Below, one piece after another: positions 28,204 through 38,017 of a DNA stretch of 64,000 nt. Every line of letters begins with the position of its first letter. The stretch's first letter is position 1. Where the stretch lies: NCBI RefSeq assembly GCF_034424215.1, contig NZ_CP139960.1:4154001-4218000 (forward strand), written 5' to 3'. The notes beneath the pieces were generated by a model. It did no database searches. It saw nothing but the letters and a program-made list of their open reading frames with translations, and had not been told where the DNA came from. The position numbers and the translations under genes are program-made. This stretch comes from Niabella yanshanensis (lineage in GTDB: Bacteria > Bacteroidota > Bacteroidia > Chitinophagales > Chitinophagaceae).

Positions 28204-28842
28204 ATGCCCGGTCTTTTCGTAACACAGATCTATTATCTTTTTAAACGTGTTTAAATACCGTTCCCGGCCTTCTTTTTTAGTGATGTCTATTTCGCAGACG
28301 GTAGTGCCCAGCGTTTTACCATGCAGGACCATGTAATAAATGGCTGCTACAATAGTTCCTGAAACAGCCCTGAAGTCAATATCGCTGTTTTTAAAAGTAA
28401 GATCCGCCTTTTTAAAAACAGGTTCTCCAAATTTTTCACGATTGTTGGCAATTGCCCTAAGCGTTTTGTTTTTTTCGCTAATGCCCCAAAGGATGATCTT
28501 TTGCATTTCCGGCGACTTCTCAAAATAATGAAAATCGTCTTCCAGGATGGTGATTATCTCCTCTTTTTCAAGGGGGGTGGTCACGTCGTACGCTCCACCC
28601 TCCATTTGTTTGATCTGTAAATTCCAGAAATCCCGTTGTTCCAGATATTCTTTAATCAACCCTTCCAATCCCCCAAAATAACGGTAAATCAATTTTTTAG
28701 ATACACCCGACACTGCTTCAATGCGGTTGACCTTAATATTTTGAAAGCCTTCTTTAATCAATATACTTCCTACCGCTTTGATCAGTTTTTGCTTGGTTTT
28801 TTCCTTGTCGTATATTTTCCCCTGATGCGTTTTCCTTTTCAT
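28195..28842 (-). CDS. TetR/AcrR-family transcriptional regulator
   Basis: From the ATG at 28842 the protein is 215 residues; the frame reaches 28929 with other Met codons, but the N-terminus then exceeds the family norm. The N-terminal helix-turn-helix (KLIKAVGSILIKEGFQNIKVNRIEAVSG, read in two parts, then KKLIYRYFGG) is typical of TetR. The ligand-binding half is unassigned. No adjacent divergent operon is an obvious target: the gene upstream on the other side of a 230-bp gap is also on the minus strand. It may regulate itself or a distant gene. Confidence 0.85.
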   Translation of the reverse strand: MKRKTHQGKIYDKEKTKQKLIKAVGSILIKEGFQNIKVNRIEAVSGVSKKLIYRYFGGLEGLIKEYLEQRDFWNLQIKQMEGGAYDVTTPLEKEEIITILEDDFHYFEKSPEMQKIILWGISEKNKTLRAIANNREKFGEPVFKKADLTFKNSDIDFRAVSGTIVAAIYYMVLHGKTLGTTVCEIDITKKEGRERYLNTFKKIIDLCYEKTGHKK

Positions 28843-28997
28843 GCGCAGAACTTTATATCCCAAATATCGATTCATTTTTATGCTTTGCAAAATAAATGCA
28901 GTTAAACTGACATCTGATCGCATGACCATCTGGTTCTTTTGTCCCCGTTTGGTGAAAATTTTTTTGAAATCTCTTTAACTATTTGTATTTTGGTAAT

Positions 28998-29015
28998 ACT
29001 CAGCAAAAGCTGAGT
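28998..29015. other. Stable small hairpin in intergenic region
   Basis: ACTCAGC and GCTGAGT (7-bp perfect stem) around AAAA in the 233-bp gap 28930-29162. There is no long T-tract. The rest of this gap shows no gene on either strand. Confidence 0.3.
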
Positions 29016-29162
29016 GTTTCGTGCCGTTACTAAATTCTATGAAAGGATGGGGCCGGTAGCCTTTATGGCACCACCGCAAGAAGAATGGCCCGGTTAATGA
29101 ACTGGGGGATAACCCTGTCTTTATATACTTGCTGCCGTTAAATGGTGCTGGTTGGTATCATT

Positions 29163-30737
29163 TTAACCAGTAACCATTTTTTGAGTGATATTCCTTGCCA
29201 CCCGTTCTCCATCCATGGCAGCACTTACAATACCTCCTGCATAACCCGCTCCTTCGCCACAGGGATAGAGGTTTTTAACCTGCGGATGCTCTAAGGTTAT
29301 TGTATCTCTTGGTACCCTTACCGGCGAGGAAGTGCGTGATTCGGTGGCTACCAATACAGCGTCGTTGGTATAATATCCTTTCATCTTTTTACCAAATTCA
29401 ACAAAGGCTTTTTGTAATGCTCTATTTATAAAAGATGGTAATACTTCACCCAGGTTGGCGCTGCTGATCCCCGGCAAATAAGAACAATCAGGTAGGTTAG
29501 ATGAGACCTTGTTGGTGCAAAAATCCACCATGCGCTGTGCGGGTGCCTTTAGTGCGCCTCCGCCCAACTGAAATGCTTTATGCTCCACTTCCTGCTGGAA
29601 ATTCAACAAAGCAAGCGGGTCAGTATCAGAAGATTTCGAATTTTTAATCACATCTGCTAATTGTACCTGAACTACTATGCCGGAATTAGCGTAAGGGTTA
29701 TTTCTTTTGGAAGGAGACCATCCATTAACTACAATTTCGTTTGGTGCCGTAGCAGCAGGGGCAATGATGCCGCCCGGGCACATACAAAAACTGAATACGC
29801 CAATGTTATGCACCTGTTGTACCAGGCTGTAAGACGCAGGGGGTAAATATTCGCCCCTGGTATCACATTTATATTGTGCTGTATCAATCAGGCTTTGAGG
29901 ATGCTCTGCCCGAACTCCCAAAGCAAAAGGCTTCGCTTCTATCAGAATATTTTTCTTGTGAAGCAGATGAAAGATATCACGGGCAGAATGACCCGTAGCC
30001 AGAATAGTTGCTTCGGCTTCCAGCCGGCTTCCATCCTGTGTTATGACACCTTTTAGCGTATGGCTTTCGATAATGAAGTCAACTACTTTTTGATCAAACA
30101 ACACCTTGCCCCCGCAGTCGATGATCTGATCCCGCATAGCCGTGATGATCTTGGGTAATTTATTGGTGCCAATATGCGGATGTGCTTCATAGAGTATCTT
30201 TTCTTCCGCTCCAAACCTTACAAAAAGATTAAGTATTCTGTCTATATCGCCTCTTTTATTGCTTCTGGTGTACAGCTTCCCATCACTATAAGTTCCGGCA
30301 CCACCTTCTCCGAAACAATAATTACTTTCGGCGTTCACGATTCCTTCCTTGTTCATCGCAGCAAGGTCGCGCCTGCGGGATTTTACGTCCTTACCGCGTT
30401 CCAATACAATAGGTTGTATCCCATTCTCAATTAATTGAAGTGCTGCAAATAAACCGGCGGGGCCGGCACCAATTACAATCACCTTCTTATCTGCTTTATT
30501 GACGTCTTTAAAGGAGAAGGATTGCAGCTCCCGTTGCTGGTAAGGCTCATTAATAAAAGCGTTTACTTTTAAATTGAACCAGGGCTGCCTGGAACGGGCA
30601 TCAATCGAATGCTTTAGAATGGTGAAGCCGGTAACGCTGGCCAGATCGATATTTTCGCTGGCGGCTATCTGCTGCTGAATAAAAGTACGATCTGATGCCT
30701 CCCGGGGGGATAATTTGAGTTGAATAGTTTTCTGCAT
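29163..30737 (-). CDS. FAD-dependent dehydrogenase (COG2509-type)
   Basis: The 524-residue flavoprotein has a short N-terminal alpha/beta domain (1-80), then an FAD-binding Rossmann motif VIGAGPAGLFAAL (88-100) and ERGK, the family segment SNYCFGEGGAGTYSDGKLYTR near 140-160, an ATG motif (ILATGHSARD) and a C-terminal FAD motif (YPCGEGAGYAGGIVSAAMDG). This matches the large uncharacterised FAD-dependent dehydrogenase family; the reaction is unknown. No membrane or signal segment. It is likely monocistronic. Confidence 0.88.
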   Translation of the reverse strand: MQKTIQLKLSPREASDRTFIQQQIAASENIDLASVTGFTILKHSIDARSRQPWFNLKVNAFINEPYQQRELQSFSFKDVNKADKKVIVIGAGPAGLFAALQLIENGIQPIVLERGKDVKSRRRDLAAMNKEGIVNAESNYCFGEGGAGTYSDGKLYTRSNKRGDIDRILNLFVRFGAEEKILYEAHPHIGTNKLPKIITAMRDQIIDCGGKVLFDQKVVDFIIESHTLKGVITQDGSRLEAEATILATGHSARDIFHLLHKKNILIEAKPFALGVRAEHPQSLIDTAQYKCDTRGEYLPPASYSLVQQVHNIGVFSFCMCPGGIIAPAATAPNEIVVNGWSPSKRNNPYANSGIVVQVQLADVIKNSKSSDTDPLALLNFQQEVEHKAFQLGGGALKAPAQRMVDFCTNKVSSNLPDCSYLPGISSANLGEVLPSFINRALQKAFVEFGKKMKGYYTNDAVLVATESRTSSPVRVPRDTITLEHPQVKNLYPCGEGAGYAGGIVSAAMDGERVARNITQKMVTG

Positions 30738-30827
30738 GTCTTGTCAGGTTTTTATCCTGAAGAATTTATGCAAAGAAAAGAAGAAAAATGAAATGCGCTG
30801 CTGTCAATATATCAGGGGCAGGTTTGA

Positions 30828-31415
30828 TCAATAAGACGTAGGGCTGTCTGCGCTCATGTCTACGTAAATGATCTTATACCGGTTGCCTTTTTTTGAACTC
30901 CGAAAAATCCTGTTGAGCAGAAACCCCGTTGCGCCCACACCTGTAGCAATGGCTACATTTCGTGCGTTACGGTCGTCCAGCAAAGGGTCGGCTTTTTCTA
31001 TCAGGCCGTTAGCAATATTCAAAACAGAGTATCCCAACCCGCCAATAGCTGCAATTCCCCCCAGCTTACCCAGGTAGTGGTTTCGATAGCTGGCTTTAGG
31101 AGTATTAATATACTTAATTCCTTTATAATGAAGCTGTAAAATGTAGGTAGTTACAGTGTCATAACTTACGGTTCCGAATATATTAGTATAAGGCGCTGTT
31201 GTAAAATATCGCAGGTAAACACTGTCGTTAGCAATTTTGTGAATTAGTGCATCATATCGTCTGCCGTCTGTAGCAAGGAAAGAGATGTTGGTGCCGGCAT
31301 AATAGTTTTTTACAGGCATGCCATTTTTCTTTCTTACAGAAATGAAATCAGGCACCTGAGCAACGCCCACCAGGGTAGCGGTTAAAAAGCAGAAAATCAA
31401 CAGCAGCCGTAACAT
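30828..31415 (-). CDS. Secreted protein with hydrophobic C-terminal half, unknown
   Basis: The 195-residue product has a signal peptide (1-19, ending GVAQ). The first half is predicted beta-rich (SVRKKNGMPVKNYYAG; ATDGRRYDALIHKIANDSVYLRYF), which resembles small barrel-like modules that sense or bind, and the second half contains two Gly-rich hydrophobic stretches (LGGIAAIGGLGYSVL; VAIATGVGATGFLL) that may insert in a membrane. No family is recognised. A near-consensus -7 element (TATCTTTA on the minus strand, 31422-31429) lies just before the start. Confidence 0.7.
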   Translation of the reverse strand: MLRLLLIFCFLTATLVGVAQVPDFISVRKKNGMPVKNYYAGTNISFLATDGRRYDALIHKIANDSVYLRYFTTAPYTNIFGTVSYDTVTTYILQLHYKGIKYINTPKASYRNHYLGKLGGIAAIGGLGYSVLNIANGLIEKADPLLDDRNARNVAIATGVGATGFLLNRIFRSSKKGNRYKIIYVDMSADSPTSY

Positions 31416-31482
31416 TTGCGCTAAAGATAACAGGATTACTCGAATTCAAATTCATTCAAATTGTTAAAGCGTTAAAAAAATG

Positions 31483-32652
31483 CTACAAACTCATTCGCTT
31501 CGCGAATGCTGCATTCAGGTAGGGCTTTAGATCGGCAAAAGGTATCCAAACCTTAATTTCTCCATCGGCATAGGATGCAATTTCATACGGACTATACGAA
31601 AAGCCAAGCCCTTTGGGCGAAAAATAGAAATTATTATTGGGTTCCAGTTTTTTCACGAATAGCCTTGAGCTTAAGGGAGCGGAGGATGGTACTGCATATT
31701 GCTTCCGGTAATGCTGTTCCACTAGTCGTTGCATCGTTGTTGAATCGATCGATAAAAGATCCTGCAAGGACAACTGTTTTTGAGCCGTTACATCGAAGCA
31801 ATACATGCGTGTACCATAATTACCATGGGCGCCTCCTGTATACGCATAGCTATACATGCTCAAAACCAAATATCCGTTCTGGTTAAACAATACATTGCCC
31901 AGGGCTTCATATTCCCTGTTCAGGAAATAATGAGGTCCGTCATCGGCTACACCAACAATACTGCTGTCCACTTCGGCTTCATACCCATCAACAACCTGTC
32001 GTACCTGGGCGTCCACGATTTGCTGCATGGATAAGTCACGAGAATTTTTCTTTTGGTCTCCCAGGAAGTTTTTTACTTTTTCATTCAGCCAGCCCTGATT
32101 TTTATCAGGGGTAGCTATAATACACACTGCCGTCTTCAGGGTAGGGGTGTCCTTTTTAAATTTAAGATACTGTGCCGAGTCAACTGCACCTACTGCTATC
32201 AGGTTAACAGATGGTTGAATGGATGATTCTTTCAGGTCGATAGGGTAAGTGGTTTTCTCGTCGCCACTGGTCCAAGTACCTTTAATGCCGTCCACTGCGA
32301 TAGCCATAGACAGAGCCGGAGACTTGCCTGAAGTGATATTGGTAATCTCTATTAAATAAATACTATCACCAGTCGTTTTCTCCCAGTTCCTGGAAAGAAA
32401 TATGGATTGCCCCTGTTCTATATAATAGTAGTTGGCATCAACGCGATTGCCTGCTTTTACCATATTCATTACTACTGCTTTCCCGGCGATAGTGCCTTCC
32501 AGGGTTTTGAAAAAATAAGTATCTGTCAGGTTTTGCGTTTTGGGGATACTATCTCGCAAAGAAGTGCCATTGTCGGCAGGTTTTTTGTCTTTGTTTTTAC
32601 AGGCAAAAATAGTCAGCAGTAAAAGACAGCCGATAAAAGTCCGGTTATACAT
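31483..32652 (-). CDS. DUF3298/DUF4163-type lipoprotein
   Basis: The 389-residue protein is a lipoprotein (FAC near residue 17, followed by KNKDKKPAD). The C-terminal 200 residues match the RsiV-like DUF4163-DUF3298 arrangement: a beta-rich stretch with VLSMYSYAYTGGAHGNYG and then SYSPYEIASYADGEIKVWIPF. In Bacillus RsiV this fold binds lysozyme, but in Bacteroidota these proteins stand alone and their ligand is unknown. The N-terminal 180 residues form a separate beta-domain. Divergent from the TonB receptor gene. Confidence 0.85.
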   Translation of the reverse strand: MYNRTFIGCLLLLTIFACKNKDKKPADNGTSLRDSIPKTQNLTDTYFFKTLEGTIAGKAVVMNMVKAGNRVDANYYYIEQGQSIFLSRNWEKTTGDSIYLIEITNITSGKSPALSMAIAVDGIKGTWTSGDEKTTYPIDLKESSIQPSVNLIAVGAVDSAQYLKFKKDTPTLKTAVCIIATPDKNQGWLNEKVKNFLGDQKKNSRDLSMQQIVDAQVRQVVDGYEAEVDSSIVGVADDGPHYFLNREYEALGNVLFNQNGYLVLSMYSYAYTGGAHGNYGTRMYCFDVTAQKQLSLQDLLSIDSTTMQRLVEQHYRKQYAVPSSAPLSSRLFVKKLEPNNNFYFSPKGLGFSYSPYEIASYADGEIKVWIPFADLKPYLNAAFAKRMSL

Positions 32653-32800
32653 ATAATAAGGTTTGGATAGTTCTGAAAATCATTATTGTCTACAAAAATT
32701 CATGCCACAAATAGTATAAGCATAAATGTTGGTAACCCGGGCGAAATTACAACGGGCTGTCTTATTTTTATTCCTCTAAATCATTTTGTTAATCAATTTC

Positions 32801-34909
32801 ATGAAGTATTGTGTTTTCGTGAGTTTAGGTTGGGCCCGGGTTCTGCTACTGAGCGTTCGGTTGGTCACTTGTGGTATGTGCGGTTGGCTACTATTTTGTA
32901 CCCCTGTATCAGTTCGGGCGCAGGTGGCGCCCTCCAAACCGGCTAAAGTTTTGGCTGAGGATACTGTATTTGCAGAGGGCAGGTTTGAAAATGCCATGAC
33001 TGCGACGGTGGTAAAAAGGCGGCTATTGGAGCCTCCCACTAACAAGGCTACCCTGCTTCATCTCGTCAACACCCTCCCCGGTGTGCGTATGGAAGAGCGC
33101 TCGCCCGGCAGTTACCGGCTTAATATGCGGGGAAGCTCGCTCAGATCTCCTTTTGGTGTAAGAAATATAAAGATTTACTGGAACGATATTCCCTTAACCG
33201 ATCCGGGGGGTAATACTTATTTCAACCAGCTTGCACCGGGTAGTTTTTCTGATATGACTTTTATAAAAAGCACTGCCAACACCAGTTACGGTGCAGGAAC
33301 CGGTGGGCAGGTACTGATCAGGAACAGGCCGGCAAAGGCCAATGAAGCGTCGGTGGAGTTGTATGGCGGGAGTTACCAGCTAAGGGGGCTCTCGGCCTCG
33401 GGTAATATTGCAGGAGCCAAAACTGCCTCAAGGATTAGTTATGCGCATCATGAAACAGATGGTTACCGGGAGCAATCTGCGATGCGCCGGGATAATCTTT
33501 CGTGGACCAGTGAATTTAAAATATCAGAAAAGCAACAAATAAGTGCCAATGTATTATTTACTGATATGTATTACCAAACGCCCGGGGGGCTCACGCTCAC
33601 CGAGTTTCAGGCCAACCCCCGATCGGCGCGGCCGGCTGCGGGTATATTCCCATCGGCGACCGATGCAAAAGCTGCCATATTTCAACGAAACCTTACTGCC
33701 GGCATAGGGTATAAAAATAAATTCAATGAAGTGTTCTCTAACAGTACAACGGTGTACGGTTCCTACAACCGGATTGAAAATAGTGCTGTCAGGAATTACG
33801 AAATGCGCAACGAACCTCATTTCGGCGCGAGAACTATTTTTAAGCTGGAAAAGAAGTGGGGTAGCGGCAACAGCATCGATTGGCAGAACGGCGCTGAATT
33901 ACAATCAGGAAATTTTAACATAAAAGTGCTGGGTAACAGAAAGGGGAATGCGGATACCCTGCAAACAAACGACGATGTGCAAACCACCGTTTACACTATA
34001 TTTTCCCAAATCGTCTTTGATATGGCTAATAAGTGGAGTTATAGTGCCGGATTAAGCTATAATAAAAGCCGGATTGATTTCGAAAGACTGAGTGATCGTC
34101 CCGTTGTAAACCAGCCATTTTCTTTTAGCACTGAACTGATACCCCGGTTGGCTATTTCCAAAGCCTTTGGTGGTGATAATAGCGTCGGTGTATTGATCTC
34201 TAAATCATTTTCTCCTCCTACAGTAGCCGAACTACTGCCTTCTACCGGCATTATTAACACGTCGCTGGGGGCAGAAAAAGGATGGAACTTCGAATTGCTG
34301 GGCAAGATTAACGCGCTACCGCGATTCAACATCGAAGCAAGCCTCTTTGCTTTCAGATTGAACAATGCCCTGGTACAACGACGTGATGAATCAGGAGCCG
34401 ATTATTTTACCAATGCAGGCAGTACCCGGCAAAACGGGGCAGAATTCTTCACCCGGTATAATTATGTTCGCCGCAACTCGTTTATTGAAACAGGCTGGCT
34501 CACAGCTGCATATACTTACAGTCATTTCAGATATGCCGAATTTGAGAAAGAGGGAAATGATTTTTCGGGTAAAGTACTGCCCGGTGTACCGTCTAATACA
34601 TTTTCCATTTGGGGAGACGCTTATTTAAGAAATGGTTTTTACGTTATCGGATCTTATTATGGAGCATCCTCCATTTTTCTAAATGATGCAAATACAGTTA
34701 GTACCCGCCCTTATCATTTGGTGACAGCAAAAGTTGGATATATAACCACTATTAAAAAAGTTCAGTTGAATTTTTATGCCGGCGCAGATAACCTGCTTAA
34801 TCAAACCTACAGCCTGGGTAATGACATTAATGCGGTTTCAGGCCGATACTACAATGCCGCTCCGCGCAGAAATTATTATGCGGGAGCGGCATTCTCACTA
34901 ACGAAATAA
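32801..34909 (+). CDS. TonB-dependent receptor (vitamin/siderophore type)
   Basis: From the ATG at 32801 (702 residues) the product has a signal sequence, a TonB-box-like segment, a plug (about 60-190, with HLVNTLPGVRMEERSPG, NMRGSSLRSPFGVRNIKIYWNDIPLTD read in two parts, and SYGAGTGGQVLIRN) and a 22-strand-type barrel ending AAFSLTK. It has no carboxypeptidase-like N-terminal domain and no SusD partner, so it resembles siderophore or vitamin receptors rather than SusC. I could not find a cobalamin riboswitch upstream. It ends 2 bp from the convergent TM2 gene. Confidence 0.9.
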   Translation: MKYCVFVSLGWARVLLLSVRLVTCGMCGWLLFCTPVSVRAQVAPSKPAKVLAEDTVFAEGRFENAMTATVVKRRLLEPPTNKATLLHLVNTLPGVRMEERSPGSYRLNMRGSSLRSPFGVRNIKIYWNDIPLTDPGGNTYFNQLAPGSFSDMTFIKSTANTSYGAGTGGQVLIRNRPAKANEASVELYGGSYQLRGLSASGNIAGAKTASRISYAHHETDGYREQSAMRRDNLSWTSEFKISEKQQISANVLFTDMYYQTPGGLTLTEFQANPRSARPAAGIFPSATDAKAAIFQRNLTAGIGYKNKFNEVFSNSTTVYGSYNRIENSAVRNYEMRNEPHFGARTIFKLEKKWGSGNSIDWQNGAELQSGNFNIKVLGNRKGNADTLQTNDDVQTTVYTIFSQIVFDMANKWSYSAGLSYNKSRIDFERLSDRPVVNQPFSFSTELIPRLAISKAFGGDNSVGVLISKSFSPPTVAELLPSTGIINTSLGAEKGWNFELLGKINALPRFNIEASLFAFRLNNALVQRRDESGADYFTNAGSTRQNGAEFFTRYNYVRRNSFIETGWLTAAYTYSHFRYAEFEKEGNDFSGKVLPGVPSNTFSIWGDAYLRNGFYVIGSYYGASSIFLNDANTVSTRPYHLVTAKVGYITTIKKVQLNFYAGADNLLNQTYSLGNDINAVSGRYYNAAPRRNYYAGAAFSLTK

Positions 34910-34911
34910 GG

Positions 34912-35274
34912 TTACCTGAAAGTGGCAACCGCCATATTAGCGGCCTCATATGCCATTTTCTGGTTATAGGTAAGGGTAATGCTTTTAATATTGATAAGGT
35001 CTACTATGGTTCCTACAAAGCAAAGGCCTGCAGTGAAAAAGTATAAAATACCAAGCCCGATATCACCCGTAATGATCCTGTGTATGCCGGCGAAGCCAAC
35101 GAATCCAAGAAGTGCCAGCACCAGCATTAAGGTGCGGTCCCTCCTTTTGCCCTGGAATATAGCCAGGAAGGTTTGTTGCTGTTGTTCGGTCATATTTTGA
35201 GTAAGTTGCATGATCGTCGCCATTTCGTCGTATTCCATATCAGGAAACATTCTTACAAGTTGTTGCTGGTCCAT
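34912..35274 (-). CDS. TM2 domain membrane protein
   Basis: The 120-residue protein has a soluble helical N-terminus with a Gln-rich stretch (about 24-40) and a C-terminal TM2 domain: two helices (LMLVLALLGFVGFAGIHRII and a second at about 75-95) joined by the conserved G-x-H-R-F-like turn with GDIGLGILYFFTAG. Its start overlaps the end of the DUF2752 gene by 35 bp, so the pair is translated from one message. The same TM2-DUF2752 pairing is common in Bacteroidota; function unknown. Confidence 0.88.
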   Translation of the reverse strand: MDQQQLVRMFPDMEYDEMATIMQLTQNMTEQQQQTFLAIFQGKRRDRTLMLVLALLGFVGFAGIHRIITGDIGLGILYFFTAGLCFVGTIVDLINIKSITLTYNQKMAYEAANMAVATFR

Positions 35275-35554
35275 AGTTGTTTGTTTTGTTGATTGTATAT
35301 ATTGCTTTACAGCTTTGATAAAAAATAATCAGGGTAGCGGGAATACCTAAAATATGTTCCTGTACTGACTTTTGAAAATCAAAATGCAGGGCATAATGGA
35401 TGGCATGGCCGAGTCCGCAGCCCGGGCACCAGGGAAATCCCAGGTTTTTTAAAATGCAAAGTGAGGCAGAACTGTCTACTTTCATGATCCCCAACAGTAT
35501 CAACGCACCGTTCCAAAGAATCACCTCGCTATATTTTTGTAAAAACCTGAGCAT
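35240..35554 (-). CDS. DUF2752 membrane protein
   Basis: The 104-residue protein has two or three hydrophobic segments and the DUF2752 core CPGCGLGHAIHYALHFDF with its paired Cys and His. Function is unknown. It is first in a two-gene unit with the TM2 protein, overlapping it by 35 bp in another frame. The minus-strand element TAATTTTG (35574-35581) lies 19 bp before its start codon. Confidence 0.88.
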   Translation of the reverse strand: MLRFLQKYSEVILWNGALILLGIMKVDSSASLCILKNLGFPWCPGCGLGHAIHYALHFDFQKSVQEHILGIPATLIIFYQSCKAIYTINKTNNYGPATTCKNVS

Positions 35555-35573
35555 GGGGCTTTAAATTATAACA

Positions 35574-35581
35574 CAAAATTA
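35574..35581 (-). promoter_or_regulatory. -7 promoter element for DUF2752-TM2 unit
   Basis: Minus-strand TAATTTTG fits TAnnTTTG, 19 bp upstream of the DUF2752 start. Confidence 0.5.
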
Positions 35582-35754
35582 ATGGCTGCAATGCCTGCGG
35601 CACAGTGCTGGTCGGTGAATTGTGATTAAATAGCGGTGAACTGTGAATTGGAAATGGTAAGTCGGGGGAATATGAGTTCTTCTAAATGAAAAGAGGATAG
35701 CACATGGACCACGCACTATCCCCCCCGGATATCATATATAATATGTTTTTAATA

Positions 35755-37029
35755 TTACTTTCTAAGCGCCCATTTGATCATCTCTTTCCAGGTAGGCTTC
35801 TTTCCATACATTAATATACCAGTGCGGTATATTTTACCGGCGAACCATACCATAAAGAGAAAGCTGGCTACCAGTAAAATCATGCTTAATGCCAGTTGCC
35901 AGTAAGGTACGGTACCCGGTACGCCATATGCTACACGGGCCATCATAACAATAGGCGACGTAAATGGAATAATACTCGTCCAAACTGCTACAGGGCTGGT
36001 AGGGTCTTTCATGGCTATTGTGAGCATGAAAATTGCGAAAATGATAATAAGGGTGATTGGAAAAGACAGTGACTGCGCTTCCCTTACGTCTTCGTTGACC
36101 GCGCTTCCAACTGCTGCGTAAATGGAGGAGTAGAAGAAAAAGCCGCTTAAAAAATAAAATGCAAATAAGGTGAGCAGTAGTCCCATGTTTACGCTGGTAA
36201 ATACTTTTTGAGCGCTCTGCACCATTTCTCCCATTGCGGGGTTAGCTTCAACAACAGCAGCCTTACTCACGTTAAAGATGATAAATACAAAAGCAATCCA
36301 TAGGAGGAACTGGGTTAAGGCCACCAGGGCAATTCCTACAATTTTGCCTAGCATCAGCTGAAAAGGTTTTACAGAAGACACCATTACCTCGGCAATGCGA
36401 TTTGTTTTTTCCTCCATTACACCCATCATTACCTGGGAACCATAGATCAGCAAAATAAAATAAACCAGGAAGCCGGCAGCATAGCCGATGATCATCGCAA
36501 AAGTGCCATTTGAATTCTTATCCTTCAGGTTTTCAGCAGATACATTTAAACGACTGCCAGTCAGGGTTTCGCGCTTCTGCATATCGATCCCTAATTCCTC
36601 GTACTTGATGTCATTCCAGATATTGTTGAGTTTGGACTGTACTTCCGGAATAGCGCCCAGGGTCCGGTTGGATTTAACGGAGATATTTCCCGGAGTTTTA
36701 TCCACCATGATATTGGCGGGAATAACCACATAGCCGTCATACCCCTGTGTCTCAAAGTTCTCAGATAATTTCTTCGGGTCATCTTTTACCAGTGTGAGCA
36801 CATTGGATTTACCGGTCTCATTGGCTTCTGCAATTTTTGCGGATGTAAATTTTCCTGAAGAGTCAACTACGGCAATTTTAAGTCTGGTAGACGAGTTGGC
36901 ACCAATATAAGAGGTTCCAAATATCAGCCCAAGGTATAGTAACGGGAATAACAGGGTAGATATGATAAAGGTTTTCTTCCGTACACGGGTTAGAAACTCG
37001 CGTTGTATAATTAAAAATGTTTTATTCAT
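35755..37029 (-). CDS. ABC-2-type exporter permease (NatB-like)
   Basis: The 424-residue permease has an N-terminal helix (about 20-40), a long extracytoplasmic domain (about 45-175) and six or so C-terminal helices (about 178-405) including AVGSAVNEDVREAQSLSFPITLI, a NatB/YhaP-type segment. It is encoded 16 bp after its ATPase on the same strand. Such NatAB-like systems export sodium or small lipophilic compounds; the substrate here is unknown. Confidence 0.9.
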   Translation of the reverse strand: MNKTFLIIQREFLTRVRKKTFIISTLLFPLLYLGLIFGTSYIGANSSTRLKIAVVDSSGKFTSAKIAEANETGKSNVLTLVKDDPKKLSENFETQGYDGYVVIPANIMVDKTPGNISVKSNRTLGAIPEVQSKLNNIWNDIKYEELGIDMQKRETLTGSRLNVSAENLKDKNSNGTFAMIIGYAAGFLVYFILLIYGSQVMMGVMEEKTNRIAEVMVSSVKPFQLMLGKIVGIALVALTQFLLWIAFVFIIFNVSKAAVVEANPAMGEMVQSAQKVFTSVNMGLLLTLFAFYFLSGFFFYSSIYAAVGSAVNEDVREAQSLSFPITLIIIFAIFMLTIAMKDPTSPVAVWTSIIPFTSPIVMMARVAYGVPGTVPYWQLALSMILLVASFLFMVWFAGKIYRTGILMYGKKPTWKEMIKWALRK

Positions 37030-37045
37030 GAGTAGTGTTTGGATA

Positions 37046-37981
37046 TTAATTATCTATTTCCTGGAAACGACGGGCCAATGGAGTGCCTTCTACCTGCCGG
37101 ATAAATATCTCATTCAGACTGGGTAGTATCTCATTAAAAGATTCTATCAAAATTCCCTTTGATAAAAGATATTGCAGTATTTCATTATTGTTTCTGCCAT
37201 CTCTTTTCTGAACAATAATGCTGTTACCGCGGGTGCCCTTAATAGAAAAGACTTCGTTATCTTCCGGTAACACTCCCTTTTCAGTAAGCGTTATTTTATA
37301 CAGATCTTCTTTAAAATCCTGCTTTACCTGCCCTACGGTGCCGTCCAGAATTTTTTGCCCCCGGTTCACTAAAACGATATGGTCGCAAATTTCCTCCACC
37401 TGTTCCATGCGATGCGTGCTGAATATTATGGTAGATCCATTTTTGGCGAGGTTAAAGATCTCATCTTTGATCAGGTTGCTGTTTACAGGATCCAGGCCAC
37501 TAAAAGGTTCATCCAGTATAACCAGTTTGGGGCTGTGAAGAACGGTGGTTACGAACTGGAGTTTTTGTTGCATACCTTTTGAAAGGTCTTCCACTTTTTT
37601 ATTCCACCAGCTCTCCATTTCAAAGCGGGCAAACCATTGTTTTATTTTTTCGGTGGCTTCTTTTTTGCCAAGCCCCTTTAATTGAGCCAGGTAAAGGGTT
37701 TGTTCCCCGATCTTCATTTTCTTATAGAGGCCACGCTCTTCAGGCATATAGCCGATTTTCGCAATGTCATTAGCCGGATCGAAAGGTTTGCCATCAAAAA
37801 TGATAGAACCGCTATCGGGATAAAAGATGCCCGTTATCATTCTTATGAGTGTGGTTTTACCGGCTCCGTTAGGCCCCAGCAGGCCAAAAATCTGGCCGGG
37901 TTCAATGCTCAAACTGATGTCGTCCACAGCTTTCTGTGTGGCGAAATACTTCTTAAGATTTTTTACTTCAAGTAGCGGCAT
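37046..37981 (-). CDS. ABC exporter ATP-binding protein (NatA-like)
   Basis: The 311-residue ATPase has Walker A LLGPNGAGKTT (about 34-44), signature LSKGMQQKLQF, Walker B LVILDEPFSGLDP and a C-terminal DUF4162-like extension. It energises the permease encoded directly downstream. A minus-strand -7 element TATCTTTG lies 29 bp upstream. It is divergent from the S1/P1-like hydrolase gene. Confidence 0.94.
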   Translation of the reverse strand: MPLLEVKNLKKYFATQKAVDDISLSIEPGQIFGLLGPNGAGKTTLIRMITGIFYPDSGSIIFDGKPFDPANDIAKIGYMPEERGLYKKMKIGEQTLYLAQLKGLGKKEATEKIKQWFARFEMESWWNKKVEDLSKGMQQKLQFVTTVLHSPKLVILDEPFSGLDPVNSNLIKDEIFNLAKNGSTIIFSTHRMEQVEEICDHIVLVNRGQKILDGTVGQVKQDFKEDLYKITLTEKGVLPEDNEVFSIKGTRGNSIIVQKRDGRNNNEILQYLLSKGILIESFNEILPSLNEIFIRQVEGTPLARRFQEIDN

Positions 37982-38009
37982 TATTGTTTATTTGGTAGTT
38001 CGTATCCCT

Positions 38010-38017
38010 CAAAGATA
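38010..38017 (-). promoter_or_regulatory. -7 promoter element for ABC exporter operon
   Basis: Minus-strand TATCTTTG fits TAnnTTTG, 28 bp upstream of the ATPase start. Confidence 0.55.

Noticed and set aside
32653-32800. Possible cobalamin riboswitch upstream of the TonB receptor
   Set aside because: The conserved riboswitch core motifs could not be found in this 148-bp gap.
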